The notes beneath the pieces are model-generated. The model was not told the DNA's origin and searched no databases. It worked only from the letters and a program-made list of their open reading frames with translations. From Takakia lepidozioides (lineage: Eukaryota > Streptophyta > Takakiopsida > Takakiales > Takakiaceae): a stretch of DNA of 60,000 nucleotides. Of the stretch, positions 21,459-34,332 are shown one piece after another; within the stretch, counting starts at the first letter, position 1, and the number at the start of each line of letters is the position of its first letter. The translations under genes and the position numbers were made by a program. The stretch covers positions 65,040,001-65,100,000 of the forward strand of contig CM060733.1 of NCBI GenBank assembly GCA_030704615.1, written 5' to 3'.

Positions 21459-21854
21459 GTGACTGCAGTAACACCCAAAAAGAAGAAACCATCGGGGGCA
21501 TCGGAGGAGGCGCAGGAGGGGACCCAAGAGAGTGACTCCGACGCCGATTTTGTTCAAGGTCCTGCGACTGCTGTTGCTCCTACCCAGTCACCGGTCGTCC
21601 GGGTTCCCAAGTCAGTTCGGAGTGGGACTGGCTCTGCCAAGAAGTTGGCATTTGAGGGCGAGCCTACACGGCGGTATTCGGCGGTGACGTTTACGCACAG
21701 GCCAAAGCTAGAACCTCCAACCATCATCCAATGCGTCAATGAGAGCTTCCTTGACGCTCTCGCTGCCAGGGCGAAGAAGGTGGCACACAACAAGTCTCTG
21801 GCGGAGCAGAAGGGGAGGAAGCCAAGAAGAGAGGGCTGTCGGTACAGAGCCTAA
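21459..21854 (+). CDS. Possible exon, basic nuclear-type linker
   Basis: 132 codons with TPKKKKPSG (nuclear-localisation-like), an acidic patch ESDSDADF, and a basic helical end AARAKKVAHNKSLAEQKGRK. Ends with a TAA at 21852-21854. No known domain. It probably links the N-terminal part to the methyltransferase domain; frame continuity is not shown. Confidence 0.4.
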   Translation: MTAVTPKKKKPSGASEEAQEGTQESDSDADFVQGPATAVAPTQSPVVRVPKSVRSGTGSAKKLAFEGEPTRRYSAVTFTHRPKLEPPTIIQCVNESFLDALAARAKKVAHNKSLAEQKGRKPRREGCRYRA

Positions 21855-21954
21855 GACACCCCTGGTTTTGAAGCCATGATGGAATTCTTCACGGCTGTGA
21901 GCACGAATTGCAAGAGCACTCGGGGGGGGGTTGAGGGGAGGAGAGCTGTGCTTG

Positions 21955-23450
21955 CCGAATGATTCTCCTCGACATTCCAGATTGGGGAGCTGCTGGAGGG
22001 CTGGATGGTGTGCCCACCTGGAACAGGTTTACTGAGGACTACTGGAAAACCGGGTTTGGGCTGGCGGGGATGCTTCTGGATGACGGTGGATGTGTGGGTT
22101 GTCCTTGCCACAAGAGGGAAGACCACAAAGAATGCGGTGGCAAGGTGGACACCGAAAAGTGTCACCCCGGTCCTCCTCAGAAAATGGTTCTGCATCAGTA
22201 CGCAGGGGTTGCGAACAGAGGGCCAAAGTGTAAGTTATCAATCTATTGCATTCACTTCATATTGTGGTGTATGTTAAGTAGACCCTGGAATTGATCCCTT
22301 CTTTGTTGGATGTGCAGACATGGTGTTTGAGGCATATTGCTTTGTGAAGAGAGGATCTACGTTCAAATTCCGCAACGACGGTCGTCTTGTTGATGCCGCT
22401 GTGGACCCTGTAACCTACGATGTCCCTCTACAACTATGTGCCCCACTCTAGTATGCCGAAGGACACAAAGACAGGCAAACCGTGGCGGTACAGCCGGACC
22501 CGGAGCCCTGCTTTTCATCCAAACCCTCATGGAGACGTGCTCGGATGTCCAAGGGCGGGATTTCTGGACCTCACATGCGGCACGGGTTAAGCCTTCACGT
22601 GCTCAGTTTGTCCCCTGACCCCATTGCAATTGCATGCCGCAAGCTATTAACCGCCCGCTTTGTTCCTCAGGTGCTTCAATGTGGGCAGGGACGTTGTCCG
22701 ACAGGCATGTGTTCGCCTTCGAGCCAGATACTGCCCTCCACAACTCGGAACTTGCAGCGGCTGAACGTCTGCCGAAAGAAGGAAGAGGCATCCTCGGAGG
22801 TGAGGAAAATCCGAGAAGGAGCAGGGGGAGGAAGTTGGGATCGAGGCCGAGGAGCCCCCGGTTTACGAGTGAGTGGTGGCATTGTAAGTTGCCTCAGATT
22901 TTGTGAGGCACCTCCCTCCGCTCTCTTATTTCATTGAAAACCCTTTCTGGTTGTGCTGTATTGACATTCTTCAAGTGGATTTGTTCTTACTGTAGGATGC
23001 CAAGTACTGCCGGAGGGACGTCTACACCGGAGTTCATGGCGCAGGAGGAACGTGCCTTTTTTTGCCAGGGGGGATTTCATGCCTAGTCCAGAAAGGGAGT
23101 ACATCCTTCCTACTTATGCTGCCCGGCTGGTTCGGTGTCCATTAGGAGGTGTTCCGAACGTAGTTGTACAGCAGATTTTAGACGAGGCAAGCCTCAAGAT
23201 AAATGAAGATGAGGGAGGAGGCAACAGCTATTAGAGCCCGTCGGGCTCGTAGATTTGTGTTGGATTCTGCTGAGGAAAGTGGGGGAGAAGACGCAGAAGA
23301 TTCCCAGGAGGTGAGGTGGACAATCCCCCAAGGAGAGGACGGATTTTGAGAGGCAATAGTGGAACTGATGCATCACAGAGCTCGAGGATGAGGGGGATGG
23401 GGGGATGAGGAAGAAGGTGGGGCAAGTTCCTCGGAGGGTGTAGGAGAGTA
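21955..23450 (+). pseudogene. N6/N4-type DNA methyltransferase-like gene, copy 1 (decayed)
   Basis: Exons: about 21955-22229, 22318-22585, 22671-22883, 22996-23450, with GT-AG borders. The first contains DMILLDIPDW-like sequence (MILLDIPDWG, then YWKTGFGLAGMLLDDGG), in the place of the catalytic D/N/S-P-P-Y/W motif. The second ends and the third begins as FLDLTCGTG + ASMWAG...FAFEPD across the splice. This is the SAM-binding motif I (hydrophobic-D-x-x-x-G-x-G ... E-x-D). Catalytic motif before motif I, with RSPAF..., about 20 residues, then the glycine loop, is the order of the N6_N4_Mtase family. The last exon has VPFFARGDFMPSPEREYILP and an acidic tail. Frames break within exon 2 (near 22420, 22520 and 22550) and exon 4. 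Copy 2 at 41420-42595 has exons of the same length, so the gene model is firm even though this copy is a pseudogene. DNA substrate and activity are unproven; DIPDW departs from the consensus. Confidence 0.6.
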
Positions 23451-23513
23451 TGCCCATTCCGGCTATGACAGTTAGAACACACTTGTATAGACGTGGCTTG
23501 CCACAAAATTTGC

Positions 23514-23519
23514 AATAAA
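23514..23519 (+). promoter_or_regulatory. Polyadenylation signal of methyltransferase-like copy 1
   Basis: AATAAA about 65 bases after the last exon, followed by a T-rich stretch. Placement supports the end of the plus-strand gene here. Confidence 0.4.
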
Positions 23520-23560
23520 ATGTTGCATTTCAAGTCCACTGGTGCCACATTCCAATTCAC

Positions 23561-23669
23561 ATGACCCTATTTCCGTGCCTCCTAACCCTATTTCCGTGGA
23601 CTCACAATGGTCTGCTCATGCTTTTTTTTTTTCCGCTCATGCTCATGCCGCTCATGAAATAGCAGCCCC
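23561..23669 (+). repeat. Left inverted repeat of the III/IV block
   Basis: About 109 bases, ending GCTCATGAAATAGCAGCCCC. The reverse complement of 38185-38306 reads the same way with roughly 75-80% agreement by eye. Shared parts: CCTAA(A)CCCTATTtCCG, GTGGACtCA, TGCTCATG, a T run, two or three GCTCATG words and ATGAAATAGCAGCC. Retroelement sequence starts directly inside. Confidence 0.75.
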
Positions 23670-23670
23670 C

Positions 23671-24690
23671 AGTGAATGGTATGGAAGATTCCCTGATAAT
23701 CATTTCCTAACCTGGAATGGCTTGAATACAACATTCCGAAATAGGTTCAGGACAAGTAAAACTGAGGATGAAGTGTATGGAAGTTTACAACAGTTAAAGC
23801 AAAAGAAGCATGAACTGTTGAGGAGTATATGGAAAAGATGGAATTGATGATGAAAAAAGGGCTGCTGTACCAGCACCAGGTTTACAGAAGACTTGGTTTG
23901 TGAGTGGACTAAGACCAGAGTTGCAAAAAGAAAGTGGATATATTACCCCATAATACAGTGGAGGAGGCATTTGAAACAGCAAACAGAATTGAGCAATTGG
24001 GAATGCTCAGGAGAGAGAAGAGGGATGATGAGGACTCTAAGGATGAGTCAGACGAAGAAGAAGAGCAAGAATTGAAAAGGAAGAGTAAGAGAAAGGAGAA
24101 GTTGAAGAGGGATAACTATGAGAAAAGATTAGAAGAAATCTTGAAGAAGTATGCCCCAGAGGCTGCAACACATTGGAGGAAGGTGTTTGGTATGCAAAGT
24201 GCCAGAATGAAGGCCATACCACCACTGAATGCCACATGAAGAGAAACATTGTACTATCTGTAAGATGGATAACTTCTACTGAGAATTTTACTACAACAGA
24301 AGGACAGCTGCAAGAGAACCTAGGCAAGTAAGGGTGCATCAAGTGCAAACCCAGCCAAGAGAAACAGTGATCAGGACCACTATGGTAGGCCTGGTGGTGT
24401 TATAACAATGGCATGGAAGGGAGAGGTAATTCAAGAGGGAATTACCAAGGAAATTCCAGAGGCAACTATCAGGGTAATCCAAGGGGGAATTACCAGCCAG
24501 GGAATCAGGATTACAGAAATAATCCAAGAGCAGACCAGGGCGAGGACCCAATGGTGAAGAACTGTGTTACTATTGTAATCAGCCAGGACATCGAAAGGCA
24601 GCCTGTTCATTCTGGATTAGACACCAGAATGAGATGAGAGCTCCTTGGAATGAGGGCCCAGTGGTGGCAACTCAATGGTTAGGCCATGTG
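23671..24690 (+). pseudogene. Element III gag fragment
   Basis: Begins SEWYGRFPDNHFLTWNGLNT, keeps FRNRFRTSKTEDEVYG and ETANRIEQLG, and has the Gly/Asn-rich repeat NSRGNYQG and a last knuckle now read as CVTIVISQDIE in a shifted frame. The other two knuckles are also damaged. At least four frameshifts compared with element I. Confidence 0.75.
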
Positions 24691-26930
24691 TTGTACCAGA
24701 AGTAAGTACAATGATAGTAACAAGAAGCAAAGCCAAACTAATACCTCCAGTACTTGAGGAAGATGATGATAATGAAGATGCAGTGCTTGATATGCCAAGA
24801 TGATGAGGGCTTGGGGAGATGAGAAGGAATGCACAAGGAAGTGGCAGATACCATAAGGGAAATGCCAGAAGAGTACTGATATTCTGTGGTAGATTCCTCT
24901 GATCCTGATGGAGAAGAAGAAGTGAGTGAGGATGAAAGAAAGAAAGAAGTGCAGACATGCAAAGTAATGAAGGGACTTTGGCTGAAGTAATATGCCAGAC
25001 CAAAGCAGAGATTACCATTGGACAGCTATTGGGGTGGCACCTTATTGTAGACACAGGCTGTATCAAGCAATCAATCGAATTGCCCAGGAGACAAGAAACA
25101 CAGACCTGAACAGAAGGTTGACCAGTTATAATGTGAAGCCGGAAGGGCGAGAAACAGTCATGGACTTTGATGATTCTATGCCAGTAATCCAATTGAGAAT
25201 TGGAAGCACAGAACTAACTGATGTACTGATAGATGGAGGCCTGGAGTAAATATCATGACAGACCAATTAAGGAAGAAGCTTGGTCTAAGTAACATGAAAC
25301 CAGCCCCATTTACAGTAACAATGGCAGATCAAAGAAGTGTACAGCATTGGGATTGATAAGAGGAGTTAAGATATAGATACAGAAGATGATCTTTATGATA
25401 CAATAACCTGTGTGAAATGGAGTTGAAAGTCATGAAGTGTGAGGCTTATTCCTTATTATTGGGACGTTCGTGGCTGAAACAGGCTAGGGTATTCCATGAC
25501 TGGAATTCTCAGTACTAACTGTGCATAATGGAAATGACGAGATACAAATTACCACTAAGAAAATCTAGTAGATTACCTGCTACGAGAAGACCTTGAGGGG
25601 TCAGAGAGTATGACTGGAGAGGAGGACTGGATGAGGAGCAGGAAGCTACCCTGTTCGCTGCACACCCAGAGTGGAGCAGGTTGCAGAGATGCGGCTAGAG
25701 GCCTAAGTCGTTTAAGAGGTATCTGCTGTGGTGTAGTGTCAGCAACACCAATTGAAGAGGGAAACCAGTAGTTACCATCGCATTTCTATGAAGAAAGAGA
25801 ATGAGAGAAATGGAAATCTAGAGGAACCAGCCACTATGAGTTTACAGGATGGAAGTGGTGACTGGTTGGACGATCACAGCTGATGAGCAGGTGAGGGAAG
25901 TGAATGTGGAATTGAAGAGGAATGAGGATGGTGAAGGTAGGAGCTGATTGGAGCCAGAATTCTTTGAGAAGCTAAGAGTTTGTTCATCAAATACAGGGAT
26001 GATTTGCTTGGAGCTATGAGGATCTAAAAGGGATACCACCTGAAATAGGTCAACATAAGATTGAACTGGAACCAGGGTCAGTACCAATCAAGAGGGATGA
26101 GTTACAGATGAAGCCCAACTATGCACAGAAGGTTGGGAGAAGAGGATCAAGAATGGTGGCTGAGGCTAAGTTTATATACCCAATAGAGTATGACAACTGG
26201 TTGTCACCCATTGTGGATAGTTCCCAGAAGAATGGTAAACTAAGAGTTTGTGTGAATTAAAAGAAGCTGAATGCTGTACGAAGAAAAAAGCTTGGAATGC
26301 CTTGTTGAATGTTTGCACGAAGGAAGGATCCATTCCCCTTGCACATTCACAGAAGAAGCAGTATGGACCCCGTGGCAGGGCCATGAGATATACTCATTCA
26401 TGATGGCTTTAGTGGTGATAATCAAGTGCAAGTAGTGGCAGAAGAAGACCAGGGAAGAAAGAGCTTCAATCACAGGACTGGGGTGCTTATGCATACAAAG
26501 ATTATCCCTTTGGACTTGGTAGCACCAAACAATCTTTCATGAGTATTGGATGATTTTCATGCAGGTATTCTTGGATGATTTCAGTGTGTAACAGCTAAGA
26601 ATGAGCACTTGCATAAATTGGAGTTAGGTCTGGCCAGATCTGCAGGAGAGAGGTCTGGGCCTGAATCCAGGAGAATGGACTTTTTTGTGTGAACTCAGGG
26701 TGCTTTGGGACACATTGTTTGTAAGAGGGACTTCTTTGGATCCCAGGAAGAAAGAGGCCATTAAAAGCCTCACAACACCACCACCGAAATGTTTTAAGAG
26801 TCTAAGGGAGATTAGATTCTTGGACAAACCAGCTATTTACAGAAGATTTGTCGAAAGTATGCACAGATAGCAGCCACCCATGAGAAAAACTTCTGAAGAA
26901 AGATGCAGATGTTTGCATGGACAGCTGAAT
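24690..26930 (+). pseudogene. Element III protease and reverse transcriptase, decayed
   Basis: Protease: 24992-25249 has TSYNVKPEGRETVMDFDDSM and LIDGG, then a deletion removes the rest of the active-site loop. RT is recognised only in pieces: IYPIEY near 26175, KNGKLRVCVN near 26230, and the FLDD region near 26565. An insertion of about 60 bases relative to element I lies at about 26285-26330. No frame is longer than about 60 codons here. Confidence 0.75.
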
Positions 26931-28330
26931 GTCAAACAGGCTTTTGAGGAACTTACATTGTCAGTAACAACTACACCTGTGCTGATTAATCCTCATGCCA
27001 GGAAATATTTCATGTTTCACTGTGATGCTTCAGAGAAGAAGCAATGGGAAGCAGTGTTAGCCCAAAATGTTACATGAAGGATAGATTCACCTGTGTACTA
27101 TGCTAGCCGATTGATATGAACAATGCCGAAAGAAATTATAGCACAAAGAAGAGAAGCATTGGCAATGATCTATGCAGTGTAAGAAATTCAGGCATTACCT
27201 TGTTGGGCAAGAAGTTTATGTTCTAATGGGATCACCAGGCTCTGATATACCTGGTAAAAAACCTCTGATAAGCGGAAGAAGAATAGCAAGATGGTTGATA
27301 ATCTTGCACGAGTTTGAGTTCGAGGTTGTTTACAAGCCTGGGAGGCTGCATCTTGTGGCGGATCAACTTGTCACGGTTATCAACAGGAGAACCAGCCACG
27401 GGAGTAGATGATCATTACCAGATGCGAGTCTATTTGCAGTGGAGGTGCAGGGAAGTGCAGATGACTGGTTAGATTGGCAGTGGCCAATCAGATACTACCT
27501 TGCTCATGGTCAGTGCCCACCAAGTTATGGAAAGGAGCAGAGAAAGAGAATTGCTATCAAGGCTCTACCTTACACTATGGTAGGAAGCAGAATGATTAAG
27601 CTAGGACCAGATGGAGTGCTGAAGCGATGCTTATCCCACCATGAAGTTAATAAAGTTTTGGAGGAAGTTCATAAAGGAGTGGCGGAGGTCATTTGGGAGA
27701 AGAGATACAGTGGAAGATACTACATGCCGGTTACTGGTGGCCTACTTTGTTCAAAGATGTACACAAGTATTGTCAGAGTTGTGATGAATGTCAGAGGCTA
27801 GGACCTTTGCAGAGATCTGGAAGATGGCTTTGCATCTACAATGCCTACGGAACCATTTCAGAAATGGGGACTAGAACTTTGTTGGACCAATTAACCCACC
27901 AGCCAAGAATACACAGAACAGGTACATAATTACAGCCACTGATTATACTACGAAGTGGGTGGAAGCTAAAGCTTTGAGGGACAACACAGCCAAGTCACAG
28001 CAAGGTTCCTGTATGAGAACATACTTACACGATTTGGCTGTCCCTGGAATTTATCAGTGACCAGGGGAAGTCACTTCATTAATGAGACTATTGAACTTTG
28101 ACTAAAGAGTTCATGATTGTGCATAGGAGAGCACAACTATTACCCACAGGGTAATGGATAGGCAGAGGCTACACAAAATATTATGTACTTCTTGGCTAAG
28201 ATAGTCAATGCAAACAGAAGATTGGGATACAAAGCTCCTGACAGCTTTGTGGTCATACATGACTTCATATAAAGTCACCACTAAGTATACACCATTTCAA
28301 TTAGTTTATGGTATGGAAGTTTTACTTCCA
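26880..28330 (+). pseudogene. Element III RNase H and integrase
   Basis: RNase H: FMFHCDASE at about 27010, then LISGRRIARWLIILHEFEFE (27270). Integrase: the stretch VEVQGSADDWLDWQWPIRYY is upstream of the zinc domain, which reads CQSCDECQRLG at 27770; the core is broken into short frames (ISDQG near 28055 is shifted). The join to the next region, WDTKLLTALWSYMTSYKVTT (28223-28282), is in one frame, unlike in element I. Confidence 0.75.
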
Positions 28331-31300
28331 GTGGAATTCCTGTTACCTACCATGAGAACGGAATGGGGAAAGAGAATGGAATTGCAAGATTCAATTAAGG
28401 TCAGGAAACATGAAATTATACATGTGGAAGAAGTACGTGCTGATGCAGCTGATAATATGACCAAAATTTTGATGAAGAGGAAGGAACAGTTTGATGAAGG
28501 CAAGTTAAAGACTTTTAAGACGGGAGATTTGGTTCTCTGGTTGCAGAAGAAGGGAACGATTAAAGCTTCTAAGCTTAAATCACCATGGAAAGGACCTTAT
28601 GTCATACAGAAATGTATGATAACAACAACGCCATGTTACAAACCATTAACAAAGAGATGCTGGGAAGAGTTAATGCCAATAAGTTGAAGGGGTACAGTGG
28701 TATCCATGACAAACCATTGCAGCATGATTTGCATGTTGAAAGCAGAGAAGAAGAAGCAGTCGGGGCTGCGCAATGATACCAACGGAGTATGGAGCACTTG
28801 TCGCTAGGCCGAGCGTATATGACCAGGGCGGGCAGTACAAGTGTGGCACAGCCTATCTCAGCCCATCACGGCGCAACACAGCCTATCACAACCTACCACA
28901 GCGTGTCATAGCCTATCACAACGTACCACAGTATGACACAGCCTGTCACAGCTCAACACAGCTTACTGGGTTACACAGTCCATCATAGAATCCGTGACAG
29001 GTGGACGTGGGTTAACATCCGGACAGTGGCCGGCGGAAAAGTGGACGGAGGCACGTTTTAAAATAGACACGTGGACGCCAGGGCGAGACACACAGCCGGA
29101 CATGGAGTTGCAAAGCCAAGTGTCATCAAGAAAGAAGACAAATTTGGCCGTCAAAGTACCTACCCGACACATTAACTTATTATGGGCCCATTAATGCATA
29201 TAGGGAAAGGGTAACGGAACCCTTTAAAAGTACCGAAAAGCAAAATCCATGTCACATGTGCTATCCTAGTGGACAGTCCAGAGTGAAAAATCCATGGAAG
29301 GAAATTAAATCTAAAATCCAGTCACAGCAGTTACAGCCAATCATAAGCCAGAAGCAGGATCAAGAAAAAGGGGGATTTTAAGCGCAAGAGTCGGCGTCGT
29401 TCCAAGTAACGGGCGTCTCGACGGGACAGACCATCAATGCTATAGCTTTGAAGCTTATGGAGGAACTAACAGACTATACGCTCGCGATACTACTTACGCA
29501 GTGGCACGGGGATAGAAGAACAGAGAGTGTCTTTCTCTTAATCGATGCTTGCAAGCCCCGCAGGCTTACAAGAAATTACCCATAGCATTTTGTGGCAACC
29601 ATACGTTTATGTTTTGTGCACTGCAGGCATTTCTTCAATTGTTACAGCCAAAACCTTTCTGGGGGTCTAGAATGAAGAGAGTGAGAGGAATGAAAGGAAG
29701 AAATCAGGGTGAAGAGCACCACAATCCTGCAGAAAACAAACGATTGCTACTCCACAGGCGGTACAGTTACTGAAGGAGCTGCGATTAGAAGGATTGCAAA
29801 GCAAAGATTGGACATTGCACCATAGGTGTACATGTTACAATTCTTGCAGAACTTTGAGCCTAGGACAGAGAGCAACAACGGTGAAGGGAGTTGAATTAGA
29901 AATTACTCCCTATATACCTACAGCAATTGTTTGAATTGCCATCAGGTCAGGTGCATGTGGAGGAGCACAGGGCAAGACTGCAAATAAGAGACTTATTCCA
30001 AGAAGGGAGTTTCTTTAAAACTCAAGGTTATGCTTGTACCAAGGCGTGGTACCCAGGGCTAAGGGAGGTAGGCCAGGTATTGAACGTTTGTTTGCATGAA
30101 ACAGAACCAACAGTATTTGAGCAGATCCTTCACAGAGGAAATACTCAAAGCCTGAGAGGAGAAGAGGTAGCAGGGGGGACATAATGTACAACGCACTGGT
30201 AGAGGAGATGAAGAGATTACAAGGCACTGCCGCAAAAGTCTCCTATCATAGTGTCTGGGCCAATCATTGCACAAATATTCTAGACTCGTGCATACTTGAT
30301 GCGAGAGAAGGAGGAGATGGGAGTGTTTGAGACAGACAACCACTGCCATAGAAGAGCAAGGCCTTCTTCACACAGTGAGGGTGGACTGGCAGGGCAACCC
30401 CAGTCTAAGAGACAGAGGCGGGAAAGACTTGTAGTGGCGGATCCACTGGCTTCACGGAAACCGCATGATAATGTTTCCCAAGCTCTTGTGCAAGGAAGGG
30501 GCACAGCAGCACAGAGAGCTGCTATTATTGGAAGCAGGGCCTTTAGAGAGGGAAGAGGAAGTTACTTCAGTATCACAGCCATCACAGCCAGATGATCGGC
30601 TTGCCACAGAGTTACCAGAAGTTGTCCATGCAGTTCCACACAAATAATTGATGGAGAAAGAAGGGTTAGATATCCCTACTACAGAACAGGTGGTGGCCCA
30701 AATTGAGAAGGGGGACCTTCTCTATGAAAATTCTGGCTTGGTCAGGGAAACAATGATTGCAGAGGTGCAGCGGTTGTCCAGGGGAAACCCTGCTGTGCAT
30801 AAATACAACACTGGTGACGGAGGTACCACAGGTAGAATGTCAAGACACTGCAGCACCTGTGACGGATGAAGTGGTTCAGGAAGAAAATCTGGGGGCAATG
30901 GCCTGAATGGTTCGTGAGGCATCACATTGTTGAGGATCAGGGAGAACAGCAGCAAGCTCACCATGATGACCCTCAACAGGCCATGCTTATGAGTTCCATA
31001 AGCATGACACTTAATTTGTTGGCCACTTATGTCAAATCCCATGTTCCAACTACCCAATTGGCAGCTTTGAGGGAGGAACTCAGGAAGGAGTTTGAGGCTC
31101 GACTTGCCCCTGAGTGTGCAAACAAAGTCGATGAGGAGGTCACTCTCAAGATACAGAAAGACTTAGAGAGTACAAAAGCTGCTTTGCAATTGGCCAATGA
31201 ACAATTGATTGAGGAAGGCCTCGCGCAAGACCAGTTGCACGAAGCACATAAGCAACAGCTATACCAAATGCAGGTGAAGCATGAAAGCAAGTTGCAAGAA

Positions 31301-33246
31301 GTGAATGCACTACATACGGAATTGCAGACAGTGCATGACAGGATGACCATACAATGTGCTACACTCACAACTACGCTTGAGCAAACTACATTAGAAGTTA
31401 ACAACCCAAGCGAAAGATGTATGAAGGCACAGGCTGATAATCTCGAGCAGACGAAACTCATTATTGATATGAAGAATACAATATGTCGCAACGAGAATAC
31501 TTTCAAGCAATACAGGCAGGTTGAAGCTGACCAAGAGAGGTACATACTGGAATTGCAACAAACGCTCATGTCCAATAGAAATGAACTCTCTGTGGCTAAC
31601 AAGGCTTGGAAGGAAGCCAATAATCTGGCTGCTGCATATGCGAGTTTGGTTGAACCTCATGCGAAGTGCATGGAGGCTTTATAGCAGCAGATAGATGTGT
31701 ACAGGCTCATAGAGGAGCAGACTCTCAGGGGTGCCACAAGCAACTTGGTGAATAACCACCTTATGTAGGTCTGGTTAGCACAAGGGCCGATGGAGGGCAA
31801 AGCACCACGAAAGCTCACCCAAAGCGAGATGAATGAGCTCAGACTGCAAGTGCAGAACATTGCCACAACTACTATAGATAATGTCTATAGTAAGATAGCG
31901 GAGTTACAGGAGGATGTAGACGGCCTGCAGACTCAGGTGGAGGACCTCACTTCAAATATCGACAAGAGAGTCTTTGTACCTGAGGAGCAGCTGGTGGCTT
32001 CTTATTTACAAGCCAGAACTTTGGCTTTTCAGTCTTCTTCGCAGGGGGTGCAGGAGATGCCAGTGGTACAAGAGCCAGTGCCACCAACACCAAACAAGTC
32101 ACTGTGACAGTAGCTGACCCTGTTGTTACTACAGCCACACCACAGCCACCACAGCCGAGGTATGGGGGATGGGGCTGCTTTTAACCCACCTAAAACTCAT
32201 GCTGCACGGGAGTACAGTCGGGCTATGATAATGCCCTTCAACCAAATTCCAATTGTGTTGGATTTGGCTTGGAAATAATTTAGTCCTCCACAGTCGTTGG
32301 CACATTACTACCAGATCATGCGCATTTGGCTGCCAGTGGCAACTAGGACTAAGGTTCTTCCGAACAATCGACCCATTGAGGATCATCACTTTGCGAGGTA
32401 CTGGCAGGAGGCAAGTACCATGTTGAAGGAATTAATTGCCTTCCAAGTTGTACATGGGTACATTTATACAAGACCAAGGAGGTAGCAAGTATTGTCATGG
32501 GCTGTGGCTATACTACGCTGCTTGTTTTCTGGCACGTTATCACATTGAGCAGCAGAAAATGCAATCGCGATTTCTGAGTTATTCCAGTGGGGATCATTGG
32601 GTCTTACCTTCAGTGCCACCTCATATGTACCTCTATGATGCAAAGGTGATGATGCAAAAGGACTCCCAACTTCGTTCATGGTTTCAAGCGGCCTGGAACA
32701 ATTTGTCAACACAGAAATTCGGGCCTGACGATATTTTCTTTAAGGGCCAAGAGGCATGGAAATACTTGCACAATTCACAAGTCATTGGTACACCACTCAC
32801 CTGGACAGACAAGGAGTTCGGGTCTTCACCAATTTTGCCATTCAGCGCTTACAAAAAGTTTTGCAATTAAACTTCCAGACATGGTGGGACAACATTGTAT
32901 GCCCCAGAGAATTCCAGTTAGAGTTCGACCGTTAAAACACCTCAGGGGGGACGAGGATTCTGATACTACTGTTTCTTCAGCGGACTCTTTTGACATGGCA
33001 GAGGACTATGCAATTCAGATGGCAGAGAAGAAGCAACGGGGGTCTCCTATGCCTGAAAGATTACCTCGATATCAGCCTCCAGAGGGACTGACATATCCAG
33101 GTAGTGTTCAATCATCTCCCTCAACTAGTGACAGGACACGGGCTCGCACACACGGAGTCCTTCACAGACTCTCAACATCACAAGGGTGCTCGCTCACAAA
33201 GGTTTACAAATCCCAAACAGTAAACCGTGAGGACACGGCTTTTTGA
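28208..33246 (+). pseudogene. Element III integrase C-terminus and giant 3' coding region
   Basis: 28208-28687 is one frame from integrase WSYMTSYKVTTKYTPFQLVY to the GPY motif KSPWKGPYVIQ. This shows that integrase and the 3' region were one polyprotein. Then come the 10-residue repeat (28847-28975), pieces of the globular region (LPSGQVHVEEHRARLQIRDL), an intact 272-codon coiled-coil stretch (30866-31684, with LREELRKEFEARLAPECANK), LTQSEMNELRLQVQNIATTT (31805), and the C-terminal domain (32297-32870, FLSYSSGDHWVLPSVPPHMY). The tail (32785-33246) includes MAEKKQRGSPMPERLPRY. There are about ten frameshifts or stops over 5 kb. Confidence 0.8.
28847..28975 (+). repeat. 10-bp tandem repeat in element III coding region
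   Basis: About a dozen copies of CACAGCCyaT-type 10-mers at the same place as in element I (4862-5135). There are fewer copies, so the array length changes between copies. Confidence 0.8.
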
Positions 33247-33261
33247 GAGGGGGTGGGGGGT
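33245..33261 (+). other. Element III polypurine tract
   Basis: GAGAGGGGGTGGGGGGT directly before the 3' LTR start (TGTTAG at 33264). Confidence 0.85.
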
Positions 33262-33263
33262 AA

Positions 33264-34332
33264 TGTTAGAGGACTGCTTGGGACTTAGACGCTTTTACGG
33301 GATCTGTGATTTTTACACAGACTGAGACCAACAGGAGCCTTAGGGGTGACAACAACAGGCTTTAGGGGGGGAGATACACAGCCCAACACAGTCCATCACA
33401 GCCCGTCACAGCCCGTCACAGTCCAACACGGCCATTCACAGCCAACACAGCCCGACACAGCCAACACAGCCAGTCACAGCCCGTCACAGCCACACAGCCC
33501 AACACTGTCGCACATGCAATCACAGCCTGACACAGCCCGTCACAACAAGACACAGTCGCACAGCCAGTCACAGCTCGACACAGCCCGACACAGCCCAACA
33601 CAGTCGCACAGCCAGTCACATCCCGTCACAGTTTCACACAGCCAGTCACAGCTTGACACAGCTGTCACGACCATAGGGAACGGATAGCAGGACAGGGAAC
33701 GACTGTGGGGAACAACATCTGCAAATGGAACATGTTAGTTCACGGATGACGGTTAGTGAGGGAAACGGTTAGAACAACGGGTAGGAAGATAAAGCCAGGA
33801 GCGAGGACTGGAAAAGAATCATCACTTCTTGGGGATCACTACTTCTGGGGGGACTTCTGGCATCACTGGGGGGAAATGAAGCGGAGAGCGCATCTCTAAG
33901 TAGAAAGAGGGAGAGCACGGAGTAGGAGGAGAACGATCTGTTGATGCTTGATGAATGCAAGCAGTAGAGTTGTAATGTAGAGCAGATTAGAGACTCCATG
34001 GCTTCAGCCTGATACTTGATAGATATTAATCTGATACATACTTCATACTCACACTGTGTAGAGAGATCTGAGTGAAGCTGTGGAATGAATGGATGAGTTG
34101 ATGGAATCCGATAGATTGCTGAAGCAATCTGATACTTAAATACCAACAGTAAAGTAACTAGCTAACATGAATACGAGAAGGAATACAAATAGGAAACACC
34201 CCCATGATACACTAGCTGTAGGTCATGACTGATTGTTCTGAGCAGGCTGAGTACTTAGAGATTTCCAACTCTTCTATCTGGGAGTTCCCACCTCGGATAG
34301 CGAAGGGATGGGTGAGTAAAATCCGCGCGACA
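33264..34332 (+). repeat. Element III 3' LTR (1,069 bp) with 10-bp array
   Basis: TGTTAGAGGACTG...GCGCGACA. It has the same ends as the element I LTR but is about 160 bases longer. The extra length lies in an array of 10-mers at 33372-33665 (CACAGCCCGT, CACAGCCAGT, CACAGTCGCA). The array is about 65-100 bases into the LTR, that is, in U3. Confidence 0.85.

Larger units (their letters stand above)
23670..34332 (+). mobile_element. Element III: 5'-truncated copy of the element I family
   Basis: Starts inside gag (sequence equivalent to element I position about 10258) and runs through protease, RT, RNase H, integrase and the long 3' region to a complete 3' LTR. The 5' LTR, leader and gag N-terminus are missing. 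Coding is badly broken up to 27400, and much better kept from 27400 to 33246. Its 3' LTR abuts the reverse-oriented 3' LTR of element IV. Confidence 0.85.
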
